From contig CACEEW010000001.1 in assembly GCA_902558705.1 (NCBI GenBank), positions 1 to 64,000 of the forward strand: a stretch of DNA of 64,000 nucleotides. Direction: 5' to 3'. Origin of the DNA: an uncultured Pelagibacteraceae bacterium (GTDB taxonomy: Bacteria; Pseudomonadota; Alphaproteobacteria; Pelagibacterales; Pelagibacteraceae). A program made the translations under genes and the position numbers. This document shows positions 1 to 9,499 of this stretch, piece by piece (positions within the stretch are counted from its first letter, which is position 1; each line of letters starts with the position of its first letter). The notes under the pieces are model-generated. The model ran no database searches, was not told the DNA's origin, and saw nothing but the letters and a program-made list of their open reading frames with translations.

Positions 1-2
1 TT

Positions 3-1013
3 AAAAAGTTTAATAGATATTCCTTACCGAACAATTGTAATAGGTATATAGATTTTTTAAAATTAATTTTTTGGTCCTTAAATTTTTCTATTAAAAATAA
101 AGCTAATTTTAATTATATTTTATTTCATTTTTTTAAAATTTATTTTAGAAATCACTCAATCTTTCTTAACATAGAGGCAAAATTTTTAATTCAGGAAAGA
201 TATAATTTTACTTCTCCAATTAAAAATGAAATATTTAAAGCTTATGGCGGTATTCTTTCTACAGTTGTTCAGAGAAATATTTTCCAAAGAAATGGTCCTG
301 GGATGTTTATTTATTCAGACGTGATTTTTTCTTTAGGTGAAGAAACTTGTAAAATTTTAGAGGATTTAGATGGAGAAGTTAAGGAAATTCATCCTGTTGG
401 ATCTTTATTTATGGAAAAAAATTATTTTGATAGACCAAATTCATCAATAAATCCCAGTAAAATTCATGCATATGATTTATTGGTGGTGGCAGCCCCACAT
501 GTTTGGGATTTTATTTCTGGCTATGAGAGATACTATGATGATTATTATTTGCACTTTGAATGGATTAAAAAATTTGCAATCGAAAATCCTGATCTAAAAA
601 TCGGCATCAAACATAAAAATAAATTAGAAAATCCAAAAGAACTTAAAATTTTTGAAAAGATTGATAATGTATTCCACTTGATTGATGAAACAAAATGGAA
701 AGATACTTATCTTTTTGCAAAAAATGCAAAATCAATTTGCACTTGGAGCTCAACTCTAGGTCATGAATTTTTATCTATTCAAAAAGAGTGTTATTATGTT
801 GATCCGGATTATAACAATCAATCATTTTTACCCAATTATGATTTTTATAAACCGATAAGACTTAATACGTATGAAAAATTTGTGAATACAATTAAAAGTC
901 AAATTAGGGGTGAAAAAAATATGTCAGTTTTAAATAATTCTAATAAGTTTTGTTTAAGTAGCGAAAATGTAAGTCAAAAAATAGCAAAATTTTTTCAAGA
1001 TAGATTAAAGTGA
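3..1013 (+). CDS. Hypothetical surface polysaccharide biosynthesis-type protein, partial (5' end outside window)
   Basis: Frame 3 is open from base 3 (KKFNRYSLPNNCNRYIDFLKLIFW...) straight into the listed ORF at 303, so the ORF-track start is probably internal. Context is glycosyltransferase genes. Confidence 0.6.
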   Translation, partial: KKFNRYSLPNNCNRYIDFLKLIFWSLNFSIKNKANFNYILFHFFKIYFRNHSIFLNIEAKFLIQERYNFTSPIKNEIFKAYGGILSTVVQRNIFQRNGPGMFIYSDVIFSLGEETCKILEDLDGEVKEIHPVGSLFMEKNYFDRPNSSINPSKIHAYDLLVVAAPHVWDFISGYERYYDDYYLHFEWIKKFAIENPDLKIGIKHKNKLENPKELKIFEKIDNVFHLIDETKWKDTYLFAKNAKSICTWSSTLGHEFLSIQKECYYVDPDYNNQSFLPNYDFYKPIRLNTYEKFVNTIKSQIRGEKNMSVLNNSNKFCLSSENVSQKIAKFFQDRLK

Positions 1014-2011
1014 AAAACTTATTTGTAATTACAAATGACAGTTTAGACAAAAAAAAAAATTATTTATTCACTAATAGTTCTGACTTAGAAAATATTCTGG
1101 GAGCGTTTCAAAAAAAAGCAATCTTTATATTATGTAGGAAATTTAAGACTAAAAAAAATTTTAAATTTAAAGAAAATAAAATTAAAATTATTAATTTTTT
1201 TAAATTTTTAAGAGATGCAAAAGAAAACGATAAAATTTTATTTATTTCAATTACACCTTTTAACTTTATCAATTTAATTCTTTTAAAAATTTTTTTAAAA
1301 AAAAAAATTGATACTTATCTATATTTAAGAAGTGATGGATTTAAAGAATATAAGATAAAATTTAAACTTTTTGGATATTTTTTTTATGGTCTGATGTTTG
1401 TTTTCTTCAAAAAGTTTACAAAAATAATATCTTGTTCAAAGCATTTTAGTCATGTGAAGAAATATACTTATGTAGATCCTTCAAAAATTGATAAAAATTG
1501 GTTAATTAATCGAGTTAAACCAAAATTGGCTCAAATAAAACTTCTTTATATTGGAAGAATGAAAAAAGAAAAAGGAATTTTTTCTTTAATAAATTTATTG
1601 AAAAATACACCAATTAAGTATCAATTAACAATTTTAGGCTCGAAATATAATAATATTATAAAAGCAAATGAAAATTTAATTATTTATAAAAAAGAACTAT
1701 ATGATCATAAAAAAATTAAAAAATATTATGATAATTGTAATCTATTTGTTCTGCCATCATACACTGAGGGTAATCCTCAAGTAATAAAGGAGAGTTTTGC
1801 GAGACAAAGACCTGTTATTGTTTTTGAGGATTTAAACTTCTTATCAAAACAATACAAAGGCATCATTGTAAGTAAAAGAAATAAAAAAAACTTACATGCT
1901 TCTATAAAAAATATTTTTAAAAATTATAATTATTTTTATCATTTATCAAAAAAAAATAAAATAGTTCTAAAAGAAAATTTTCAAAAAAATATAAGAAGTA
2001 TAATTTTTTAA
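1010..2011 (+). CDS. Glycosyltransferase family 4-like (group 1)
   Basis: GTG start overlaps the upstream TGA. C-terminal 'LLYIGRMKKEKGIFSLINLL...LFVLPSYTEGNPQVIKESFARQRPVIV' is the GT-B group 1 signature. Confidence 0.85.
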   Translation: MKNLFVITNDSLDKKKNYLFTNSSDLENILGAFQKKAIFILCRKFKTKKNFKFKENKIKIINFFKFLRDAKENDKILFISITPFNFINLILLKIFLKKKIDTYLYLRSDGFKEYKIKFKLFGYFFYGLMFVFFKKFTKIISCSKHFSHVKKYTYVDPSKIDKNWLINRVKPKLAQIKLLYIGRMKKEKGIFSLINLLKNTPIKYQLTILGSKYNNIIKANENLIIYKKELYDHKKIKKYYDNCNLFVLPSYTEGNPQVIKESFARQRPVIVFEDLNFLSKQYKGIIVSKRNKKNLHASIKNIFKNYNYFYHLSKKNKIVLKENFQKNIRSIIF

Positions 2012-2712
2012 TTCTTTAAAAATTTTTTTAATAAAACCCTTAGTATGCTTATGTCATCTTGATCATGAACATCAAATGTTCTATTAACAATTAAAGGAAA
2101 TACTCTTTTACCCATAAATTTCCAAGGTTCATCCCCATTTTGTTTTTTTATTGAAGATGATCTTATTGCCCAAAAATTATGACATAAAAAATAACTTGCA
2201 GGTAAATATTGTCTATTTGAAGAAATTTTTTTTTTAGAACTTATGAAAGACTTTAAAAATTTTCCCTTTTTAATTTTTGCCCTATAAGGATTATGGTCAT
2301 TATAAGAATAAGAGGGAATAACAGAGGAAAATTTTTTATTTTCCTTTAGTATATTTATACTTTTTTTAATCCAAGAACTTTTAATCATTGGTGCATTTGC
2401 TAATAAAATAATTAAAATATCTGGATAATAACCATCATCATTAATAAAATTTAAAGCATGATTTATTACATCTATATGAAGTGTATTTTTTTTGGATAAA
2501 TTCCTAGGTCTTTTTATTTTTTTATATCCTAATTTAGAAGCATAATTTAGAATTTTATTATCTTCACTAGAAACGTAATATCTATCTATTTCTTTACATT
2601 TTTTCGCCTCAAAGCAAGAATAATGCATTAGTGGTTTGCCTAAAATTTTGATTAGATTTTTATTTTTTAGCTGGCTTGAGCCTTTGCCAGTTAAAATCGC
2701 TGCAATTTTCAT
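2008..2712 (-). CDS. Acylneuraminate cytidylyltransferase family protein (NeuA-like)
   Basis: N-terminal 'AAILTGKGSSQLKNKNLIKILGKPLMHYS', then 'LLANAPMIKSSWI' and C-terminal 'FDVHDQDDI' resemble CMP-acidic-sugar synthetases. Confidence 0.8.
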   Translation of the reverse strand: MKIAAILTGKGSSQLKNKNLIKILGKPLMHYSCFEAKKCKEIDRYYVSSEDNKILNYASKLGYKKIKRPRNLSKKNTLHIDVINHALNFINDDGYYPDILIILLANAPMIKSSWIKKSINILKENKKFSSVIPSYSYNDHNPYRAKIKKGKFLKSFISSKKKISSNRQYLPASYFLCHNFWAIRSSSIKKQNGDEPWKFMGKRVFPLIVNRTFDVHDQDDISILRVLLKKFLKN

Positions 2713-3479
2713 GTTCTTTTATTTAATTGTGCAATTCTTTTTTTAAATCTTGGATTTTCAGTTTTTAAAAACATATAAGTATTAAATATTTTTTCAAATT
2801 TAAGTGCATCCTCTAGTGCTGTCATATCTTTAGAAAAATCATCGATATTAAATACAACTTTTCTTGTTTCAATTTTATTGATTTTTTTTAACAGACTTTT
2901 ATTTTGATTTAAAATCTCAAAAGTTTTTTTATCAACTGAACCACCAATAGTTATTTTGTTTTTTTTATTAGATTTTTTAATTTTTTTTATAAGATAATTT
3001 ATTAAACTAAATATTTTTTTTGAATTAGGTTTAATTTTTTTATCAAAAAAACTATTTGCCAAATCTGTTCTGCCAATTGTGTATCCTGTTATCTTATTTT
3101 TTGATATTTTCAAAATTTTATCTATTTCTTTTACTGAATTTATTGTTTCAATATTTATTTCTAGGTTTAAAGATTTTGGATTTTTAATTTCATTAGTCAT
3201 GTTTATAAATTTTAAAGCTGCAAAACCAGTTTCTACCATAGGGGCAACAACATATTGAGATCCAATTCTGATTGATTGGATATAATCATTTTTAGCTTCA
3301 GCACCACCTATTTTTATTTTATGGTTGAGGTTAAATTTATTACAAATTTTTTGTATAAATTTAGCTTCTTCAATCGTTGATCCCTCAGCTTCAAATTCAG
3401 TTTTAAGTCCAAAAATTTTATATTTATTTTTTAACTTTTTGACATTTTGTATAAGGCTATTAGTAATTTTTTTATTCAT
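2709..3479 (-). CDS. HpcH/HpaI aldolase / citrate lyase family-like protein
   Basis: 'GLKTEFEAEGSTIEEAKFIQKI...KIGGAEAKNDYIQSIRIGSQYVVAPMVETGFAALKF' matches the aldolase/citrate lyase-like TIM-barrel pattern. 4-bp overlap with the NeuA-like gene. Confidence 0.7.
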   Translation of the reverse strand: MNKKITNSLIQNVKKLKNKYKIFGLKTEFEAEGSTIEEAKFIQKICNKFNLNHKIKIGGAEAKNDYIQSIRIGSQYVVAPMVETGFAALKFINMTNEIKNPKSLNLEINIETINSVKEIDKILKISKNKITGYTIGRTDLANSFFDKKIKPNSKKIFSLINYLIKKIKKSNKKNKITIGGSVDKKTFEILNQNKSLLKKINKIETRKVVFNIDDFSKDMTALEDALKFEKIFNTYMFLKTENPRFKKRIAQLNKRT

Positions 3480-3570
3480 ATAATTTTGCTAAGGTAATTA
3501 CATAATTTATTAAAACTGTAAAGTTTTTTAGTTTTTTATGAATTATGTGGTAAATAATACTTAAAAACAA

Positions 3571-4632
3571 ATGAAATTTAATAAAAATCTAATCAACATT
3601 AAAAGAGATGGTGACTATAATTTTGATCGCTCTAAATTTTTGAGACTTGACAGAAATGAAAGAGTAATCCCTTATGAAAAAAAAGATTTATTAAAAGTTA
3701 GTAAAATAGTTAATGACTATTTTCTACAAGCTTATCCTTCTTACAAAATAGATCTCTTAAAAAAAATTTATTTAAAAAATAAATTGCACAAAAAAAAAAA
3801 TTATGATGTAACAATTACCCCTGGAGCAGACATAGCAATAAGATATATTTTTGAACTTTTTACTGATTGTAAAAATAAAAAAATATTATCAATTGACCCT
3901 ACTTACGGAATGGTTAATGTTTATGCAGATATCTTTAGATATAAAGTAAAAAAAATTCATGAGAAAAATTTAAAAGAATTTACTAATAAAAAGAATTACA
4001 ATGATATACAGTTTGTATATTTGGCAAATCCAAACAATCCATCTGGTGAAAATATTAAGACAGACATATTACATAAAATTCTTAATATATGCGTAGAAAA
4101 AAAAATTTTGCTTATTTTAGATGAGGTATATATAGATTATTCATCTCAAAAGTCGTTTTTAAAAGAAATTAAAAATAAAATAAATAATATTTTAATTTTA
4201 AGATCTTTTTCAAAATCAATTGGATTAGCAGGTTTAAGAGTAGGATATGTAATAGGATCAAAAAAAAACATTAGAATATTTAATTCAACTAGACCACCTC
4301 ATGATACAAGTTATTTATCAATTAAAATAGCCAATTTTTTATATGATGGAGAAAAAAAATATCTACAACAAATAAAGAAGTCTAGAAAATTTGTCGTTGA
4401 ATTTTGTAAAAAAAATCAATTAAAGTATAAAATGACTAATGCAAATTTTTTTCATTTATATTTTGATAAACAAAAAATAAAAAATATTTTTTTTAAATTA
4501 AAAAAGAATAAAATTTTAGTTAAATCGAATTATTTAGGAAGTTTAGTTAAAACAGACCAAAGCATTAGAATTACACTAGGAAGTAAAGATCAAATGAAAT
4601 TTTTTTTCAAAAATCTAATGAAAGTGCTTTAA
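3571..4632 (+). CDS. PLP-dependent aminotransferase class I/II (histidinol-phosphate aminotransferase-like)
   Basis: 'ITPGADIAIRYIFELF', 'LANPNNPSGENI', 'LILDEVYIDYS', 'LRSFSKSIGLAGLRVGYVIGS' (PLP lysine). Confidence 0.88.
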   Translation: MKFNKNLINIKRDGDYNFDRSKFLRLDRNERVIPYEKKDLLKVSKIVNDYFLQAYPSYKIDLLKKIYLKNKLHKKKNYDVTITPGADIAIRYIFELFTDCKNKKILSIDPTYGMVNVYADIFRYKVKKIHEKNLKEFTNKKNYNDIQFVYLANPNNPSGENIKTDILHKILNICVEKKILLILDEVYIDYSSQKSFLKEIKNKINNILILRSFSKSIGLAGLRVGYVIGSKKNIRIFNSTRPPHDTSYLSIKIANFLYDGEKKYLQQIKKSRKFVVEFCKKNQLKYKMTNANFFHLYFDKQKIKNIFFKLKKNKILVKSNYLGSLVKTDQSIRITLGSKDQMKFFFKNLMKVL

Positions 4633-4638
4633 TTTAAA

Positions 4639-5706
4639 ATGATTAAAATTGGTATTTTAGGTTTAGGCAGAATTGCAGGACACCATGTGAAAGCTATTTT
4701 AAAAAATAAAAAAATTAAAATTGTTGCAGCTTGTGACTTAAATTTTATTAAGAGAGATAGTTTTTCGAAAAAACATAGAGTGAAATGTTACTCACATTAT
4801 GATTTGATGCTTAGAGCACATCCGGAGATTGATATTGTTGCAATAATGAGTCCGTCAGGTATGCATTTTGAGCATGCTTTGAAAATTTTGAATAAATTTC
4901 AAAAACATTTAATAATAGAAAAACCAACAACTTTGAGAACATCAAATTTAAAAAAAATCTTTAAAACTGCGGAGAAATTAAAAAGAAAAATTTATCCTGT
5001 ATATCAAAACAGAAATAATAAGTGTGTGATAAAATTAAAAGAGGAGATTAATAGAGGAAAGCTAGGAAAGATAAAAATTGCCAATTTGACACTTAGATGG
5101 TGTAGACCACAAAGATATTATAATTTGGCGGAGTGGAGAGGTACTTTTTCACATGACGGTGGAGCAGCAACACAGCAAGGGATACATTACCTTGATTTGT
5201 TAAGATATTTAGCTGGCGATTTAAAAAATGTTTTATGTAAGATGAAAACTTATGGAGCTCAAATTGAGGTTGAAGATACAGCAATTGGTATATTCGATTT
5301 GAACTCTGGTGGTGTTGGCTCTTTTGAAATTACTACCTCGGCCCGTCCAAGAGATTTTGAGGCAACGATATCTTTAATTGGGTCAAAAGGAGTTGCCAAA
5401 ATTGGGGGGTTAGCCTCAAATAAATTATTGGAATTTTCACCAGAACCAAAATTATGTAAAAAATTTAGTGAAAAAATTAGTGATGCATATGGTTTAGGGC
5501 ATTATAAAATATATAATGATGTTTATTTAGATTTTACTAATAAAAAAAGTTATCCTTTAAAAAAAGAAGATTGTATAAAGACAATTCAATTATTAAATTC
5601 TCTTTACATATCTAGTGAAAAAAATAAAAGGGTTGCAATCAATTCTTGTAATGATTCTGTAAAACTTGGTAGGAGAAATTTAAAAATATCAAAAATATAT
5701 AAGTAA
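4639..5706 (+). CDS. Gfo/Idh/MocA family oxidoreductase
   Basis: N-terminal Rossmann 'IGILGLGRIAGHHVKAI', 'HLIIEKPTTL' (EKP motif), 'HDGGAATQQGIHYLDLLRYLAGD'. Confidence 0.93.
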   Translation: MIKIGILGLGRIAGHHVKAILKNKKIKIVAACDLNFIKRDSFSKKHRVKCYSHYDLMLRAHPEIDIVAIMSPSGMHFEHALKILNKFQKHLIIEKPTTLRTSNLKKIFKTAEKLKRKIYPVYQNRNNKCVIKLKEEINRGKLGKIKIANLTLRWCRPQRYYNLAEWRGTFSHDGGAATQQGIHYLDLLRYLAGDLKNVLCKMKTYGAQIEVEDTAIGIFDLNSGGVGSFEITTSARPRDFEATISLIGSKGVAKIGGLASNKLLEFSPEPKLCKKFSEKISDAYGLGHYKIYNDVYLDFTNKKSYPLKKEDCIKTIQLLNSLYISSEKNKRVAINSCNDSVKLGRRNLKISKIYK

Positions 5707-5724
5707 TTCTTTTTTTACGTTTTT

Positions 5725-6306
5725 TTAAAACTTTACAAATTCCGTATTTCTTTTAATTATTTTTTTTATTTCATTTCTATTTTTATTTTTCAAATATTTT
5801 TTAAATACCTTTATAAGAATTTCACAGTCTTCTATCGCGTTATGGGCTCTTTTATTTTTTTCATTTTCTTTAAAATAAAATTCAGTGTCAGTATCACCTA
5901 AAATTTTTCTTAGATTAATAAACTTTACATTGATACCAATTTTTTTATTAATAAATTTTTTATAGTTCATCTTCATTATTTTAAGATCATCACCATTACT
6001 TAAAAAAACATTATCTTTTTTTAAAATAGGTATAATTTTTTTTATTCTTTTTGAAAAGATATCACCATTTTTATTTAAAAATTTTTGAGTAATTTTTGTT
6101 AATTTAATCAGTCTTTTTGGAATTTTTTGTTCTGTTTTAAAATAAATATTTGTTTTTATTTTTTTACTTGATTCTGTGCTGAATTGGATACATCCAAGTT
6201 GAAAAATTTCTGGGTATAAGATTTTTTGAAATTTTATTAAATTTTTGTAGCTAGACTTTGCATTTGATAAAGAAAAATATTCTAGATCAATTACAGCAAA
6301 TTTCAT
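5725..6306 (-). CDS. DEDDh-type 3'-5' exonuclease-like protein
   Basis: ExoI-like 'FAVIDLEYF' (DxE) and ExoIII-like 'HNAIEDCEIL' (HxAxxD) motifs. Confidence 0.65.
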   Translation of the reverse strand: MKFAVIDLEYFSLSNAKSSYKNLIKFQKILYPEIFQLGCIQFSTESSKKIKTNIYFKTEQKIPKRLIKLTKITQKFLNKNGDIFSKRIKKIIPILKKDNVFLSNGDDLKIMKMNYKKFINKKIGINVKFINLRKILGDTDTEFYFKENEKNKRAHNAIEDCEILIKVFKKYLKNKNRNEIKKIIKRNTEFVKF

Positions 6307-7070
6307 AATTTCTTTAATTTTCTTAATTTTTGTCTGATTTTTGTTGCGGAAATTTTTTCAATTTTTTTCCCTAAATTTACTTTTTGGATCTTGTATCCAA
6401 CTGTTCTACCATAAATTATATTTGTTATATTTGGTACTTTTGAAATTTTATATCTTGATTTAAAATCTACTAAATCTTGATTGATATTCTTTTTTACTTG
6501 ATTATAAGTGTATGGATTGTCATTTACACCATGGACATCTCTAACTAATACATTTACTTGACCAGTTATCATTATTGATTTTTCAAATAATTTTCTATGC
6601 CCTTCATGCCATGGTTGCCATCTTCCCAACATTTGCACTGTAGGTTTTTTATTGTCCCATCTGTACGGTTTCAACTTATCTATTAATTTGATTAAGTTTA
6701 AGTTTATATTTTTTTCATTAATTCTTAAATGATATTTTTTTGGTGGCCTAAATAATTTATTCATCGATTTAAAACGTCCTTTTTGAATAGTGTCCATCCA
6801 TACAATTATATTTGGTTTAAAAATATCTATTTGTTTTTTTAAAGGACAGACGAAATCTGCAACCACAATTTTTTTTTTTGAGAGTTGAGCCAATTTTTTC
6901 ATTCTTTTTACTTGTCTTATTATGCCCTGTTCACTGAAGTCCCAATCATTATATTTTCCTCTGATTTTATCAGCATTTAACCATTCAGCATTTATAATTT
7001 TTGAAAATCTTTTAGCCAAGTAAGTTTTACCTGAACCCGGAAGACCCATAATTAAAATTTTTTTTTTCAA
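6303..7070 (-). CDS. Fusion of adenylylsulfate kinase-like P-loop kinase and nucleotidyltransferase domain
   Basis: N-terminal Walker A 'GLPGSGKTYLAKRF' and CysC-like 'WLNADKIRGKYNDWDFSEQGIIRQVKRM'. C-terminal 'GRWQPWHEGH' (HxGH) and 'KISATKIRQKL' (ISxTxxR-type). Confidence 0.75.
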   Translation of the reverse strand: MKKKILIMGLPGSGKTYLAKRFSKIINAEWLNADKIRGKYNDWDFSEQGIIRQVKRMKKLAQLSKKKIVVADFVCPLKKQIDIFKPNIIVWMDTIQKGRFKSMNKLFRPPKKYHLRINEKNINLNLIKLIDKLKPYRWDNKKPTVQMLGRWQPWHEGHRKLFEKSIMITGQVNVLVRDVHGVNDNPYTYNQVKKNINQDLVDFKSRYKISKVPNITNIIYGRTVGYKIQKVNLGKKIEKISATKIRQKLRKLKKL

Positions 7071-7230
7071 TTGAAAGTATATTTTTTTTAAATAGGTGGT
7101 TTTTTATATATGTTTTTTTATATTTATCAATACTTTGAGATTTTTAAAATCAAAGACATTTAATTGCCTAATTTTTTTAATATAAGTTAAAAGATTAATC
7201 AAATTTGGAATATTATATTATTGAAATAAC

Positions 7231-8499
7231 ATGGAAAATTTTAAAAATTCTATAAATATTCAATTCTTATTTCTAAGTATAATTTTTCTTTTACCAATTT
7301 TGCTAACCTCAGGTATTGCTGTTGCAGAGGTTTTTTTATTTTTTTTTACTTTTTATGGCGTATATAAAATTCTTACTGAGAAAAAATTTTATTTAGTAAA
7401 AAATAAAGAAATTATTTTTTTATTCATATTTTCTTTCTATATAGCCATTAATTCTATCGTTAATAATGTAAATGTTGATAAGTATTCTTCAATTTTTTTT
7501 TTTAGACACGTTTTTTTAGTCATTTCAATTATCTATATTTATGAAAAATGTTATCAAGATCATAAAAAAGTTATCAAACTTTTATATTTATTTTTTATTA
7601 TTTTATTTACAGATAGTTTAATTCAGTTTTTTTTAGGGAAAAATATATTAGGTTATGTCACGATAAATAATAGAGTTTCTAGTTTTTTTGGCGATGATTT
7701 GATTTTAGGTAGTTTTTTAATTTCTTTTTTTCCAATAATATTAATATTTGTTTTATCAAATAAAAATTTATTATGTAAAGATATTTTTTTTGGTTTTTAT
7801 TTTTTTACTATTTTTTTATCAGGTGAAAGAAGAGCTTTCATAATATTTTTGTTATCCATACTATTTATAATAATTTTTTCAAAAGATACTAGAAAACTTA
7901 TTTTTAAAAGTTTAACAATATTTATATCTCTAATTTTAATTAATTCATTTATCATTAAAGGCACTTTTGATCCATTAAATAGAATTTTTATTAAAACTTA
8001 TAATGAAACAATTAATTATAATAAAAAAGCTGAGATTAATAATCATCTAATTTCTGAAAATAAAAGAAAAATTATTATTTTTAGTCATGAGCATACTGAG
8101 CATTATAGATTGGCGATACATTTAATAAAACAAAAACCAATATTCGGCCATGGCCCCAAAGGTTTCAGAGACTATTGTAGGGGAGTAAAATATGACTCAG
8201 AATTTGGAATGTGCACGACTCATCCCCATCATCTTTTATTACAGATAATTGTTGAATTAGGTATAATTGGGTTAATATTTTATTTATTTGCAGCATTTTA
8301 TGTTATTAAAAACTTTATTAATTTATTAAAATTTAATAATAGAAATAATACCCCAGCAATTTTAATGACCTTAGCTTTAGTAAATATTTTTATACCTGTA
8401 GTTCCTAGTGGAAATTTTTTCAATAATGGAAATTTAATGCTGTGTTTTTACTCTATTGGTCTTTATTTATATTTTTATAAATTTAATTTTAGGAGTTAG
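7231..8499 (+). CDS. O-antigen ligase/polymerase-like membrane protein
   Basis: Multiple hydrophobic helices and a large loop ending 'KQKPIFGHGPKGFRDYC...CTTHPHHLLLQIIVELGIIGLIFYLF', typical of WaaL/Wzy. Confidence 0.85.
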   Translation: MENFKNSINIQFLFLSIIFLLPILLTSGIAVAEVFLFFFTFYGVYKILTEKKFYLVKNKEIIFLFIFSFYIAINSIVNNVNVDKYSSIFFFRHVFLVISIIYIYEKCYQDHKKVIKLLYLFFIILFTDSLIQFFLGKNILGYVTINNRVSSFFGDDLILGSFLISFFPIILIFVLSNKNLLCKDIFFGFYFFTIFLSGERRAFIIFLLSILFIIIFSKDTRKLIFKSLTIFISLILINSFIIKGTFDPLNRIFIKTYNETINYNKKAEINNHLISENKRKIIIFSHEHTEHYRLAIHLIKQKPIFGHGPKGFRDYCRGVKYDSEFGMCTTHPHHLLLQIIVELGIIGLIFYLFAAFYVIKNFINLLKFNNRNNTPAILMTLALVNIFIPVVPSGNFFNNGNLMLCFYSIGLYLYFYKFNFRS

Positions 8500-9498
8500 A
8501 TGGATCTATTAATATTAATTTCAAGTTTAATAATCGTAAATTCGGTATTTCATCTAAATATACAAAGATTAGGTAAGTTTATTAATATCTATGATAGTCC
8601 TGATGGGAAATTAAAGAAACATAGAATCAATACACCCCTTACAGGAGGTGTAATATTTTTTATTAATTTTTTATTTTTTCTTGTTCTGGATTTAATATTT
8701 CTCAATATTTTTGAAGATTTTAATAAAAGAGAATTATTTTCATTATTTTTTATTGTGAGCACTTTCTTTTTTTTAGGTTTGTACGATGATAAGTTTAAAA
8801 TGTCTGCATACTTAAGAATTGTATTAGCTTTATCAATTTGCTTAATTGTTATAACATTAAATAATGATTTAGTGATATCAACTTTTAAAATTTCTTTTTA
8901 TAAAAATCAAATTTTTTTAAACAATCTAAAAATGATATTTACCATATTTAGCATTGTTGCTTTCATCCATGCTTGCAACATGATGGATGGCATAAATTTA
9001 CAATTAACACTTTTTTATATTATTTTAGCAATTTATCTATTTTTAACATCATCTGTATTTGCCTATGTTTATATTTTTATAATTATTACTCTTTTTTCAA
9101 TTTTAATTTTAAATTTTAAAAAAAAAATTTTTCTTGGTGATTCTGGCGCTTATTGTATTGCCAGTATTTTGTCTTATTTTATTATTATTGAACATAATGT
9201 TTATGACAACATAAAATTTGCTGATGAAATTTTTTTAATGATGATATTACCTGGTTTTGAATTAATTAGATTGTCTATTCTAAGGTTGATTAAAGGAAAA
9301 AATATATTCGAAGGTGATCTAAATCACATACATCACATACTTATTCAAAAAAAAAATTCTTTATATCTAACTAATTTAATTACATCTTCTTTTCCTATAA
9401 TATCATTAATTGGGATTATTTATTTTCAAAATATGTATATTTTGATTTTTTTTATTCTACTAGTTTATTATTTAATTTTAATTTTTTTAAAACGTTAA
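8500..9498 (+). CDS. WecA-like undecaprenyl-phosphate sugar-1-phosphate transferase
   Basis: 'KKHRINTPLTGGVIFF', 'GLYDDKFKM', 'NMMDGINL', 'FLGDSGAY', 'DLNHIHHIL' motifs. Confidence 0.9.
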   Translation: MDLLILISSLIIVNSVFHLNIQRLGKFINIYDSPDGKLKKHRINTPLTGGVIFFINFLFFLVLDLIFLNIFEDFNKRELFSLFFIVSTFFFLGLYDDKFKMSAYLRIVLALSICLIVITLNNDLVISTFKISFYKNQIFLNNLKMIFTIFSIVAFIHACNMMDGINLQLTLFYIILAIYLFLTSSVFAYVYIFIIITLFSILILNFKKKIFLGDSGAYCIASILSYFIIIEHNVYDNIKFADEIFLMMILPGFELIRLSILRLIKGKNIFEGDLNHIHHILIQKKNSLYLTNLITSSFPIISLIGIIYFQNMYILIFFILLVYYLILIFLKR

Positions 9499-9499
9499 A

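Noticed and set aside
7071-7230. Possible hairpin/regulatory element in the divergent gap (CTTTGAGATTTTTAAAATCAAAG)
   Set aside because: Imperfect, AT-only stem in very AT-rich sequence; likely chance.
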